Source: Tenericutes bacterium 4572_104 (GTDB taxonomy: Bacteria > Bacillota_I > Bacilli_A > Izemoplasmatales > UBA5603). From it: 7,140 nucleotides of DNA. The notes beneath the pieces are model-generated. The model worked only from the letters and a program-made list of their open reading frames with translations. It ran no database searches and was not told where the DNA came from. This document shows, piece after piece, positions 1 through 7,140 of the stretch. Location: the NCBI GenBank assembly GCA_002084435.1, contig NBLG01000031.1, forward strand, positions 1 to 7,140, written 5' to 3'. Each line of letters starts with the position of its first letter. Position 1 is the first letter of the stretch. The translations under genes were made by a program, and so were the position numbers.

Positions 1-1625
1 GTATAATGTTCAAATGCTAATCCATAATGCCCAACATCTTCTCTAGAATATCTCGCTTTAGACATAGTTCTTAATAATAATGTGGTTATTACCTTTTCAT
101 ATAATGTACCTTCAACATTTTTAAGTATTTGTTGGAAATTATGTTGAGTTAAATTATCATCTATTCCTTTTTCTTTGCCAAATTTTTCTAATAAACTAAG
201 TATTTGGTTTAATTTTTCTTGATTAGGTAATTCATGAATTCGATAAATAAATGGTAATTTCATACCAAAAACATGTGTTGCGATTACTTGATTAGCAACT
301 AACATAAATTCTTCAATTAGTTTTTCGCTTTGAAGTCTTTCTTTGATTATTAACTCTTTAATGTCTCCTGAATTATCATATATAATTTTAGGTTCGATGG
401 TTTCAAAGTTAATTGATCCCATTTCTTCTCTAACACTAGATAATATAGATTGTAATTCATTCATTAACATTACTTTATCTGCAATATCACTATATTCTTT
501 TAATGTTTCAGGGTCTTTTTCAATAATCTTATTAACATTTGTATATGTCATTTTATGAATTGATTTAATTACTGATGGGAAAATATCATATTTTATAACT
601 TCTCCCGCATTATTTATTTCCATTTCACATGAAATTGTAAAGCGATCAACGCCTGGATTTAATGAACAAATTCCGTTTGATAATTCAATTGGCAACATTG
701 GTATAACAGAATTAGCTAGGTAAATACTTGTCCCTCTTTCGTAAGCACATTTATCTAAAACAGAACCTTCAGTTACATAATAGCTTACATCAGCTATATG
801 TACTCCTAAAACAAAATTGCCTTTCTTATTTTTATAAATAGAAACAGCGTCATCTATATCTTTTGTATATTCACCGTCTATAGTAAATATAGTTTCACTT
901 CTTAAATCAACTCTATTTTTGATTTCTTCTTCATCTATAGTTTGAGGGATTTCTCTTGCGAAGTCTAGTTCTTCTTTTTTGAATTCAGAAATTAAATTAT
1001 TGCGATGAATTACTTCGATTATTTCTATATCTTTATCATCAATATTACCTAATACTTGAATTAATTTGCATTCTTTAATAAAGGTTTTTCCATAACGAAT
1101 TATTTTAGCTTTAACTAATTGATGATTTTTAACCTTTTTTTGGTCTTCTTTTCTTAATTTGAATACTAAATCATTGGTATAATTTTTAGGGAATATTTGA
1201 CCATCATAATATTCTCCAACAATTTGAGTAACGTGTCTCTCTAATACCTTAATTATTCTTCCTTCAAATCTGTCTTTGCCTTTTTGTTTTGTGATTTCAA
1301 CTAAACAATAATCTTCATCCATAGCTGTATTCTTTAGATTACGAGGTATAAAAATATCAGGGTATTCTGATTCATCTACAATGATAAATCCATAACCTTT
1401 GTATTTTAAATCAAATTTACCTTTAACTATAATTTTATCAGAGTAGGTTTGGTAGTATCCTGATTTATCTCGGTATATTCTACCTTCTTTAACTAATTTA
1501 TCCAAAGCTTTAGTTAATTGTTGGAATTCTTCTTCTGTGTTAATTTTAAGAAGTGATGATATTCCTATTAAAGACCTTTCCTTATAGGAAGCTTTTTTTA
1601 TTAAATTGTATACTTCTTCTTTCAT
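1..1625 (-). CDS. rnr: Ribonuclease R, N-terminal 541 residues (C-terminus beyond left edge)
   Basis: This is a 3'-5' processive exoribonuclease of the RNase II/RNB family, which degrades structured RNA in the cytoplasm and, with SmpB-tmRNA, defective messages. Reading from ATG 1625, the frame is open to the window edge. In order it shows an N-terminal winged-helix region (about residues 1-55), cold-shock/OB domain 1 (about 67-115, with KGYGFI), OB domain 2 (about 135-200) and the RNB catalytic domain from about 238. The four metal-binding aspartates are present in TIDGEYTKDIDDAV as D250, D256, D258 and D259. HIADVSYYV (276-284), LSNGICSLNP (315-324), SEKLIEEFMLVAN and RTMSKARYS are further family hallmarks. 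The end of RNB and the S1 domain lie outside the window. An AAGAAGGA Shine-Dalgarno (1632-1639) sits 6 bases before the ATG. The gene lies 47 bp after secG, a common Firmicutes arrangement, but a terminator hairpin intervenes. Confidence 0.96.
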   Translation of the reverse strand, partial: MKEEVYNLIKKASYKERSLIGISSLLKINTEEEFQQLTKALDKLVKEGRIYRDKSGYYQTYSDKIIVKGKFDLKYKGYGFIIVDESEYPDIFIPRNLKNTAMDEDYCLVEITKQKGKDRFEGRIIKVLERHVTQIVGEYYDGQIFPKNYTNDLVFKLRKEDQKKVKNHQLVKAKIIRYGKTFIKECKLIQVLGNIDDKDIEIIEVIHRNNLISEFKKEELDFAREIPQTIDEEEIKNRVDLRSETIFTIDGEYTKDIDDAVSIYKNKKGNFVLGVHIADVSYYVTEGSVLDKCAYERGTSIYLANSVIPMLPIELSNGICSLNPGVDRFTISCEMEINNAGEVIKYDIFPSVIKSIHKMTYTNVNKIIEKDPETLKEYSDIADKVMLMNELQSILSSVREEMGSINFETIEPKIIYDNSGDIKELIIKERLQSEKLIEEFMLVANQVIATHVFGMKLPFIYRIHELPNQEKLNQILSLLEKFGKEKGIDDNLTQHNFQQILKNVEGTLYEKVITTLLLRTMSKARYSREDVGHYGLAFEHY

Positions 1626-1645
1626 AATATATCCTTCTTATAATG

Positions 1646-1674
1646 TAATAAAAAAGAACACGTAATGTGTTCTT
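1646..1674 (-). terminator. Intrinsic terminator after secG, overlapping its stop codon
   Basis: A perfect 8-bp inverted repeat, AAGAACAC / GTGTTCTT, with a 5-base loop (1662-1666) occupies 1654-1674. On the minus strand it is followed by a T-rich run through 1646. The secG TAA (1673-1675) lies partly inside the first arm. The stem is AT-rich and modest, so termination before rnr is probably partial. Confidence 0.7.
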
Positions 1675-1897
1675 AATAAAGTATTAATGCTAAAATAGCT
1701 AACCCGATGAATGCAATTGAAGTGGCTATTGAAACCCTTGCTAGCACCAATTCCGCACCTCTTTGCTTTTGATTTTTGAATAAATCTGATTTTTCTCCAG
1801 TGAAAGTATTATTAACATCATCTTTAGATTCTTGAACCATTACTAAAATGATAAGAAATATTGAAACAAAAAATAATAAAAAATCTATAGTATGCAT
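1673..1897 (-). CDS. secG: Preprotein translocase subunit SecG
   Basis: SecG is the small accessory subunit of the SecYEG translocon in the cytoplasmic membrane and assists SecA-driven protein export. The 74-residue length is normal for Gram-positive SecG. It has the expected two-helix hairpin: a first membrane segment at about residues 4-21, a polar loop, and a second segment at about 54-73. Family signatures are VQESK just after helix 1 and RGAELVLAR leading into helix 2. A strong AGGAGG (1906-1911) with 8 bases of spacing supports ATG 1897. The gene has its own extended -10 promoter, placed directly after the eno terminator, and is followed by rnr; secG-rnr adjacency is common in Firmicutes. 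Identification rests on topology and short motifs because SecG is weakly conserved. Confidence 0.92.
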   Translation of the reverse strand: MHTIDFLLFFVSIFLIILVMVQESKDDVNNTFTGEKSDLFKNQKQRGAELVLARVSIATSIAFIGLAILALILY

Positions 1898-1940
1898 GGT
1901 ATTGACCTCCTAAACATAGTTATGCTTATTGCACTAAACT

Positions 1941-1949
1941 ATTATACCA
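1941..1949 (-). promoter_or_regulatory. Extended -10 promoter for secG (and probably rnr)
   Basis: On the minus strand the sequence TGG-TATAAT is a perfect -10 box (1946-1941) with a TGn extension (1949-1947). The predicted start is near 1934, giving a leader of about 36 nt that contains AGGAGG. No good -35 is visible: the hexamer 17 bp upstream, CTTCCA (1969-1964), lies inside the eno terminator hairpin. The TGn extension probably compensates. Confidence 0.72.
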
Positions 1950-1981
1950 TAAAAAAATGTTTTTGGAAGACCCAAAAACAT
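1950..1981 (-). terminator. Intrinsic terminator of the gpmI-eno operon
   Basis: A perfect 10-bp stem (1957-1966 with 1972-1981; ATGTTTTTGG / CCAAAAACAT on the minus strand) closes a 5-base loop. It is followed on the minus strand by six T residues (1956-1951). It begins 17 bases after the eno stop. T-runs flank both sides (also 1983-1989 on the plus strand), so it could work in either direction, although no plus-strand gene reads towards it here. Confidence 0.85.
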
Positions 1982-1997
1982 GTTTTTTTATGATATA

Positions 1998-3311
<1,314 letters not shown>

Positions 3312-3324
3312 TTATTTTATATAT

Positions 3325-3789
3325 TTAATATGTCTCTTTAGTTCCGACATATGTTCCAACAATTAAGAATAAAACTTCTAAATACACCCAAAGATTAAAT
3401 CCTGTAAATAAAGATTTAAATATTTGAATTAAACCAATACCATAAATTCTTAAATTATATAATATTGATAAATCCGAATAATTTATAGCTAAATTATATA
3501 TAGATGGTATTAATAAAATAATTAATCCCTGTAAAGCTAAAAACATAGCTGTAATAACTATATATACAATATGAGGAATTTCATATTGTTTTCTTACAGT
3601 GCGGCCTATATATTGTGCTGCAATAAAGAAAAATATCATTGAAAATGAAAGTGATGTATATTTTCTAATGTAATAATCAACTAATCCAAGAGCCACACCA
3701 AGTAATATGGATATAATTCCACCATATAGTATAACAAATATTAAATCTTTAAAATTAATATCTCTTAATTTTGTATCATAATTATTCAA
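3325..3789 (-). CDS. Uncharacterised membrane protein between gpmI and eno, TTG start
   Basis: I do not recognise this 154-residue protein. It is strongly hydrophobic, with likely membrane segments at about residues 16-37, 46-62, 73-95 and 131-149, and an amphipathic or weak segment at about 112-128. A short charged N-terminus (MNNYDTKLRDINFKD) and a basic loop (RTVRKQYE, 63-70) suggest cytoplasmic faces. No catalytic motif, signal-peptidase site or known domain was visible. The only plausible start is TTG 3789: an in-frame TGA lies directly upstream and the next Met is residue 51, inside a membrane segment. An AGGAG within the end of gpmI (3799-3803), 9 bases away, supports it. The frame overlaps the gpmI end by 8 bp, indicating translational coupling. 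Its function is unknown; membership of the glycolytic operon is the only clue. That the gene is real is likely from the overlap, Shine-Dalgarno site and clean membrane pattern. Confidence 0.8.
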   Translation of the reverse strand: MNNYDTKLRDINFKDLIFVILYGGIISILLGVALGLVDYYIRKYTSLSFSMIFFFIAAQYIGRTVRKQYEIPHIVYIVITAMFLALQGLIILLIPSIYNLAINYSDLSILYNLRIYGIGLIQIFKSLFTGFNLWVYLEVLFLIVGTYVGTKETY

Positions 3790-5302
3790 TCAATGATTCT
3801 CCTGTCATTTCTTTTGGTTGTTCTAGGTTTAATAATTTAAGCATAGTTGGCGCAATATCTCCTAATTTACCACCAATTTCTCTTAAAGTTATTTCTTTAT
3901 CAGTCACAATAAATGGAACTGGATTTGTTGTGTGTGCTGTGAAAGGCTTATTATCTTCTGTCAACATCTTTTCACAATTTCCATGGTCAGCTGTAATTAA
4001 ACATACCCCACCTAATGATAACACTTTATCCACTACTTTACCAACACATTCGTCAACTGTTTCAACTGCTTTAACTGCCGCAGGAATTACTCCAGTATGT
4101 CCAACCATATCTCCGTTAGCAAAGTTTAATATAACAACATCGTGTTCTAAAGAATCTAATTCCTTCATCAAACTTTCAGTAATCAAATAAGCACTCATTT
4201 CTGGTTGTAAGTCATATGTTGGAACCTTAGGACTTGGAATTAAAACTCTCTTTGCGTTTTTAATTTCTTTATCTACTCCTCCATCAAAAAAGAAAGTTAC
4301 ATGAGCGTATTTTTCAGTTTCCGCAATTCTTAATTGATGAAGACCTTTTTTAGATACATAATCCCCAAACATATTAGTTAAATTATTTAAATCAAAGGCA
4401 ACTTCGCCTTTTACTGAATCTGCATATTTCATTGTGGATACATATGTTATATTCTTAGGTCCGTTCTCTGTATTCAATTTTCCAACTAATGCTTCCGGAT
4501 TAGAATAAGCAGTTGATATTTGAATTGCTCTATCAGGACGGAAATTCATAAAGATAATTGAATCATTTGATTCAATTAATCCAGAATCATCAACTACAAA
4601 TGGTAAGACAAATTCATCTGTAATATCATTTTTATATGATTCTTCTACTCCTTCTACAGCCGAAGCTTTATGTGGTGCTTTTCCAAAAGACATAGAATCA
4701 TATGCTTTCTGAATTCTATCCCAGTTCTTATCGCGGTCCATTGCATAATATCTTCCAGATACAGTAGCTATTTTACCGTAATTTATCTCTTCCATAAAAG
4801 ATTCTAATTCTTCGATAAAGCTTACTCCAGTATGAGGCCCTACATCACGTCCATCTAAAAATGCATGAATATAGGTTCTCTTCACTCCTGCTTCTTTTGC
4901 GGCTTTTAACATCGCCTTAAAATGATCTATATGAGAATGAACTCCTCCATTTGACAATAAACCAAACAAATGTAATTTTGAATTATTTTTAATAGCGTTG
5001 TTAAACGCATGAGCATAAGCTTTGTTTTTAGATAATTCTCCATCTTTAACAGCTTTATTGATTCTAGTTAAAGATTGATATACAACCCTACCAGCTCCTA
5101 TATTCATATGTCCAACTTCTGAATTACCCATTTGTCCTTCTGGTAACCCAACAGCTTCTCCAGAAGCTTCAATTTGGATATTTGGATATTCTTTAAATAA
5201 TCTATCAAGATTTGGATGTTTAGCTAATGTATATGCATTACCTGAACTTTTTTTAGCTATACCAATTCCATCCATTATTATTAATACTACAGGCCTTTTC
5301 AT
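3782..5302 (-). CDS. gpmI: 2,3-bisphosphoglycerate-independent phosphoglycerate mutase
   Basis: GpmI interconverts 3- and 2-phosphoglycerate in glycolysis without a bisphosphoglycerate cofactor; it is a cytosolic, Mn-dependent enzyme of the alkaline-phosphatase superfamily. The 506 residues match the usual 505-515. The phosphatase-like domain carries D11 (MDGIG), catalytic S61 (GNSEVGH), D398 and H402 (NGDMVGH), D439 and H440 (TADHGN) and H457 (TAHTTNPVPF). The inserted transferase domain (about 75-310) shows H122 (GGVHSH), LDGRDVGP (149-156), SGRYYAMDRD (182-191) and NFRPDRA (253-259). All expected metal and substrate ligands appear present. GAGGTGA (5307-5313) lies just upstream of ATG 5302. 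The gene is first in the gpmI-membrane protein-eno operon, with its own TATAAT promoter, and is divergent from a GH13 gene across a shared 143-bp control region. The upstream glycolytic genes gap-pgk-tpi are not in the adjacent sequence visible here. Confidence 0.99.
   Translation of the reverse strand: MKRPVVLIIMDGIGIAKKSSGNAYTLAKHPNLDRLFKEYPNIQIEASGEAVGLPEGQMGNSEVGHMNIGAGRVVYQSLTRINKAVKDGELSKNKAYAHAFNNAIKNNSKLHLFGLLSNGGVHSHIDHFKAMLKAAKEAGVKRTYIHAFLDGRDVGPHTGVSFIEELESFMEEINYGKIATVSGRYYAMDRDKNWDRIQKAYDSMSFGKAPHKASAVEGVEESYKNDITDEFVLPFVVDDSGLIESNDSIIFMNFRPDRAIQISTAYSNPEALVGKLNTENGPKNITYVSTMKYADSVKGEVAFDLNNLTNMFGDYVSKKGLHQLRIAETEKYAHVTFFFDGGVDKEIKNAKRVLIPSPKVPTYDLQPEMSAYLITESLMKELDSLEHDVVILNFANGDMVGHTGVIPAAVKAVETVDECVGKVVDKVLSLGGVCLITADHGNCEKMLTEDNKPFTAHTTNPVPFIVTDKEITLREIGGKLGDIAPTMLKLLNLEQPKEMTGESLIE
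3799..3803 (-). promoter_or_regulatory. Ribosome binding site setting the TTG start of the membrane protein
   Basis: AGGAG on the minus strand lies inside the last codons of gpmI, 9 bases before TTG 3789. It supports TTG as a true initiator, since no ATG or GTG is available in frame before residue 51. Confidence 0.7.
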
Positions 5303-5325
5303 TAAATCACCTCATCCCACATTGT

Positions 5326-5354
5326 ATTATACTATATTAAACAATGATTTTAAA
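5326..5354 (-). promoter_or_regulatory. Promoter of the gpmI operon
   Basis: On the minus strand there is a perfect -10 TATAAT (5331-5326) and, 17 bp upstream, TTTAAA (5354-5349), which matches 4 of 6 bases of TTGACA. The predicted start is near 5319, leaving a leader of about 16 nt that is almost entirely the GAGGTGA ribosome binding site. Confidence 0.78.
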
Positions 5355-5365
5355 GAACAATGATT
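5340..5365. repeat. 10-bp direct repeat on the gpmI side of the divergent region
   Basis: AACAATGATT occurs at 5340-5349 and again at 5356-5365, a 16-bp period. The first copy touches the -35 box of the gpmI promoter and the second ends 3 bases before the inverted repeat at 5369. This could be a binding site for a regulator that recognises direct repeats, but chance in AT-rich DNA is possible. Confidence 0.5.
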
Positions 5366-5368
5366 GCA

Positions 5369-5384
5369 GTGTAAACACTTACAC
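5369..5384. promoter_or_regulatory. cre-like operator between gpmI and the GH13 gene
   Basis: GTGTAA-ACAC-TTACAC is a perfect 6-bp inverted repeat with a 4-base spacer. Its core TGTAAACACTTACA (5370-5383) fits the Bacillota catabolite-response-element consensus TGWNANCGNTNWCA at all fixed positions except the central G (here A). It could bind CcpA or a local LacI-family sugar regulator. Its centre (5376.5) is about 57 bp upstream of both predicted transcription starts (near 5319 and 5434), outside both promoters. Confidence 0.6.
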
Positions 5385-5396
5385 ATTTTAAAAAAC

Positions 5397-5427
5397 ATGA
5401 CTTTTTACCTTTAGTATTTGATATAAT
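5397..5427 (+). promoter_or_regulatory. Extended -10 promoter of the GH13 gene
   Basis: A perfect TATAAT lies at 5422-5427, preceded by TGA (5419-5421 is TGA in phase with the TGn extension). The best -35 candidate is ATGACT at 5397-5402 (4 of 6 against TTGACA), with a long 19-bp spacer, so the extended -10 probably dominates. The predicted start is near 5434, which is also where the GAGGTGA ribosome binding site lies. Confidence 0.68.
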
Positions 5428-5434
5428 AATTATG

Positions 5435-5440
5435 AGGTGA
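5435..5440 (+). promoter_or_regulatory. Ribosome binding site deciding the GTG 5446 start
   Basis: AGGTGA within TGAGGTGATT pairs well with the 16S rRNA 3' end and lies 5 bases before GTG 5446. An in-frame GTG at 5437 exists, but it lies inside this Shine-Dalgarno and only a few bases from the predicted transcription start. It cannot be the initiator if this site is used. Confidence 0.72.
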
Positions 5441-5445
5441 TTAAA

Positions 5446-6861
5446 GTGGCCCTTTTAAAAATAGAAAAACTAAACAATATCTTAAAAAGAAAGATAAAAT
5501 ATGGAAACATTAATTATGTCGTTCCTGATATGTGGAATGCTTGGAATTATAGTGGAAAAGAATTAAGAAAGCTTCCAAGTCAAGAATTACTTGTTAATCC
5601 ATATTTGTTTTATTCTAGTTTAATCGAAGAATATATTTTACCAAACAAGAAAAATAGAAAGAATTATTCTAAATCATTATCTGAAATTAAAAATATTAAA
5701 GATAATGCACAAGGAGGAGACTGGATTAGAAAGTCAGTTCTTTATTCTTTGATGATTCGAACTAGTAGTGCTTGGGACCATGATAGATCTTTTTCTCTAG
5801 ATTTATCTAATTTTAATCATCTTAAAGAAACTGGAACTTTTGTGAAGACATTAGCTTTGTTACCTTTACTAAAAAAAATGGGGGTTGATACACTTTATTT
5901 ATTACCAATATCTCGTTTTTCTTTAAAAGACAAAAAAGGAGAATTAGGTTCTCCATATGGAGTAGCCAACTTCTTTGATTTAGACCCTAATTTAAAAGAA
6001 ACTATGACTGGAAAAGAAATGTCTCTTGAAGAAGAATTTCAAGCTTTAGTTGAGGCATGTCATATATTAGATATGCGAGTTATTATCGATATTATTCCAA
6101 GAACTAATTCTGTAGATAATGATTTGATTAAAGACCATCCAGATTGGTTCTATTGGATTAAAAAAAGTGAAGCACATAAATATAAAGTTCCTTATGTGGA
6201 TGGATTAGGGAACACTATACCACCTACTGATGTTACTTTCTTTAGAATGTTTATGGATCATCCAAAGGCAACTAAACAATATTTAAAATCTAAATCAGTA
6301 AACCCATATATATTATTTGATACTATAAAAGCTAATCTATTTCCTGGAGAAATTCCTAATCAAGAACTATGGAATCTCTTGTCAAGCATTATTCCTCATT
6401 ATCAAAAAAAATACGGAATTGATGGAGCTAGAATTGATATGGGACATGCCTTGCCAGAAAAGTTATTAGAAATGATTATTAATAAAGCTAGAGAAAATAA
6501 TCATGACTTTGCTTTTATAGCTGAAGAATTAAACCCTGATAATGCTAAAAAGGCAAAGGATTTTGGTTATAACATTATTATAGGTAATGGTTTTTGGATG
6601 GAACCCCGTGTATGGGAAAAGAAATTACATAAATTTGTTTATGGATTAAAAGATATTTCTTTACCAATGTTTGCCTCTTGTGAGACGCACGATAGCGCTA
6701 GAATTGCAGGCAGAGATGGCGGAAGAGTTCTAGCGAGAATGATTACAATTTTAAATATGTTATTACCTAATTCTGTTCCTTTTATCAACTCTGGACAAGA
6801 AGTATATGAGACTCAACCAATGAATTTAGGAGTAGATTGTAGTAATTCATTATCTAAATAA
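5446..6861 (+). CDS. GH13 alpha-amylase-family glycosidase, catalytic part (frameshifted at its 3' end)
   Basis: This is a retaining alpha-glucan-active enzyme of glycoside hydrolase family 13; the substrate cannot be told from sequence. No signal peptide is visible, so it is probably cytoplasmic. Counting from GTG 5446, the barrel begins around KETGTFVKTLALLPLLKKMGVDTLYLLPI. Conserved region I is unusual, DIIPRT (215-220), in place of the common DxxxNH. Region II GARIDMGH holds the nucleophile D331, region III FIAEEL the general acid E360, and region IV CETHDSAR the third carboxylate D416. SPYGVANFFDLDPNL and HPDWFYWI are also typical of this branch. The frame stops at 6859-6861, soon after INSGQEVYETQPMNLGVDC, giving 471 residues, but matching protein continues in the +1 frame downstream. 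The gene is divergent from gpmI and has its own extended -10 promoter beside a cre-like site, consistent with sugar control. The active-site triad is intact, but the C-terminal barrel helix and later domain are detached, so activity is doubtful. Confidence 0.85.
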   Translation: MALLKIEKLNNILKRKIKYGNINYVVPDMWNAWNYSGKELRKLPSQELLVNPYLFYSSLIEEYILPNKKNRKNYSKSLSEIKNIKDNAQGGDWIRKSVLYSLMIRTSSAWDHDRSFSLDLSNFNHLKETGTFVKTLALLPLLKKMGVDTLYLLPISRFSLKDKKGELGSPYGVANFFDLDPNLKETMTGKEMSLEEEFQALVEACHILDMRVIIDIIPRTNSVDNDLIKDHPDWFYWIKKSEAHKYKVPYVDGLGNTIPPTDVTFFRMFMDHPKATKQYLKSKSVNPYILFDTIKANLFPGEIPNQELWNLLSSIIPHYQKKYGIDGARIDMGHALPEKLLEMIINKARENNHDFAFIAEELNPDNAKKAKDFGYNIIIGNGFWMEPRVWEKKLHKFVYGLKDISLPMFASCETHDSARIAGRDGGRVLARMITILNMLLPNSVPFINSGQEVYETQPMNLGVDCSNSLSK

Positions 6862-7140
6862 TAATCATTGGGAAATAGCTGATCATTTAAACGGAGTTAA
6901 AGATATTCGAAAAAAATGGTTAAATCAGATTACAGATATAAATAGTTATTTGCCGTTATACTTTAATGAGTTTGATACCCCTGCAATTGGTGTGTCATAC
7001 TTCAATAAAGAAACAGGAAAATGTTTATTAGTGGTTGCTAATTCTAATTATCACGATGATATTCATTGTAATGCATCAATAGAAAAATTAAGAATAGCTT
7101 CAAATAATCATAGTTATGTAGGTAAATTATTATACGCTAC
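6842..7140 (+). pseudogene. C-terminal continuation of the GH13 protein in the +1 frame, running off the right edge
   Basis: From about 6842 the frame offset by one base reads VIHYLNNNHWEIADHLNGV, then KDIRKKWLNQI, and stays open to the last base. HWEIADHLNGVKDIRKKW resembles the late barrel helix of GH13 proteins, where the substrate loop is followed by a helix containing a tryptophan and then a LxxIRxxW-like segment. The later stretch (SYFNKETGKCLLVVANSN) resembles the beta-sandwich C-terminal domain that often follows a GH13 barrel. No Shine-Dalgarno or good start codon was found at its beginning, so it is not a separate gene. It is best read as the rest of the gene starting at 5446, separated by a frameshift or short deletion. 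The true end is beyond the window. Confidence 0.75.

Noticed and set aside
343..558. Plus-strand open frame of 71 codons inside rnr
   Set aside because: It lies antisense to a continuous, well-conserved RNase R frame, and its translation has no recognisable features beyond AT-driven hydrophobicity.
1637..1642. TATAAG as an rnr-specific -10 box
   Set aside because: It overlaps the AAGAAGGA ribosome binding site, so transcription would start at or after the start codon region.
3771..4190. Plus-strand open frame of 139 codons across the 3' end of gpmI
   Set aside because: It is antisense to conserved GpmI metal-binding motifs, and its composition is that of a shadow frame.
5437..5439. GTG 5437 as the start of the GH13 gene
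   Set aside because: It lies inside the GAGGTGA Shine-Dalgarno and only about 3 bases from the predicted transcription start; GTG 5446 is correctly spaced.
6853..6862. Programmed +1 frameshift in the GH13 gene at TCT AAA TAA
   Set aside because: There is no known slippery motif, no upstream Shine-Dalgarno-like stimulator, and tRNA-Lys would pair poorly after a slip to AAT. Mutation or assembly error is simpler.
6857..6865. AATAATAAT as a phase-variable repeat explaining the GH13 break
   Set aside because: It is a trinucleotide repeat of only three units; changing the unit number would not alter the reading frame.

Overview
The window is AT-rich (roughly 30% G+C by eye) and looks like a low-GC Gram-positive (Bacillota) chromosome, possibly a Mollicutes-like or Erysipelotrichia-like lineage. 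The reasons are the strong Shine-Dalgarno sites (AGGAGG, GAGGTGA, AAGGAG), the canonical sigma-A type TATAAT boxes, a glycolytic cluster next to secG-rnr as in many Firmicutes, and a cre-like operator. Tryptophan is encoded by TGG throughout and no in-frame TGA is read as sense, so nothing points to the Mycoplasma genetic code. The exact taxon cannot be fixed from this sequence.

Layout, right to left on the minus strand: gpmI (5302-3782), a small unrecognised membrane protein overlapping the gpmI stop (3789-3325), eno (3287-1998), an intrinsic terminator, an extended -10 promoter, secG (1897-1673), a second intrinsic terminator overlapping the secG stop, and rnr (from 1625, running off the left edge). 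GpmI and Eno catalyse consecutive steps of lower glycolysis (3-phosphoglycerate to 2-phosphoglycerate to phosphoenolpyruvate), so gpmI-membrane protein-eno reads as one operon. SecG (protein export) and RNase R (3'-5' RNA decay) form a second, housekeeping unit.

On the plus strand, a 143-bp divergent region (5303-5445) separates gpmI from a GH13 alpha-amylase-family gene that starts at GTG 5446. The spacer holds two face-to-face promoters. A perfect inverted repeat, one base off the catabolite-response-element consensus, lies almost exactly midway between the two predicted start sites. A 10-bp direct repeat lies on the gpmI side. The arrangement suggests that carbohydrate breakdown and lower glycolysis share a carbon-responsive regulator.

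The GH13 gene is broken near 6840-6861. The first frame ends at a stop at 6859-6861, and homologous-looking protein continues in the +1 frame to the right edge. The catalytic barrel motifs are intact upstream of the break. No rRNA, tRNA, CRISPR array, insertion sequence or phage gene was seen, and no stretch over 300 bases lacks a gene.
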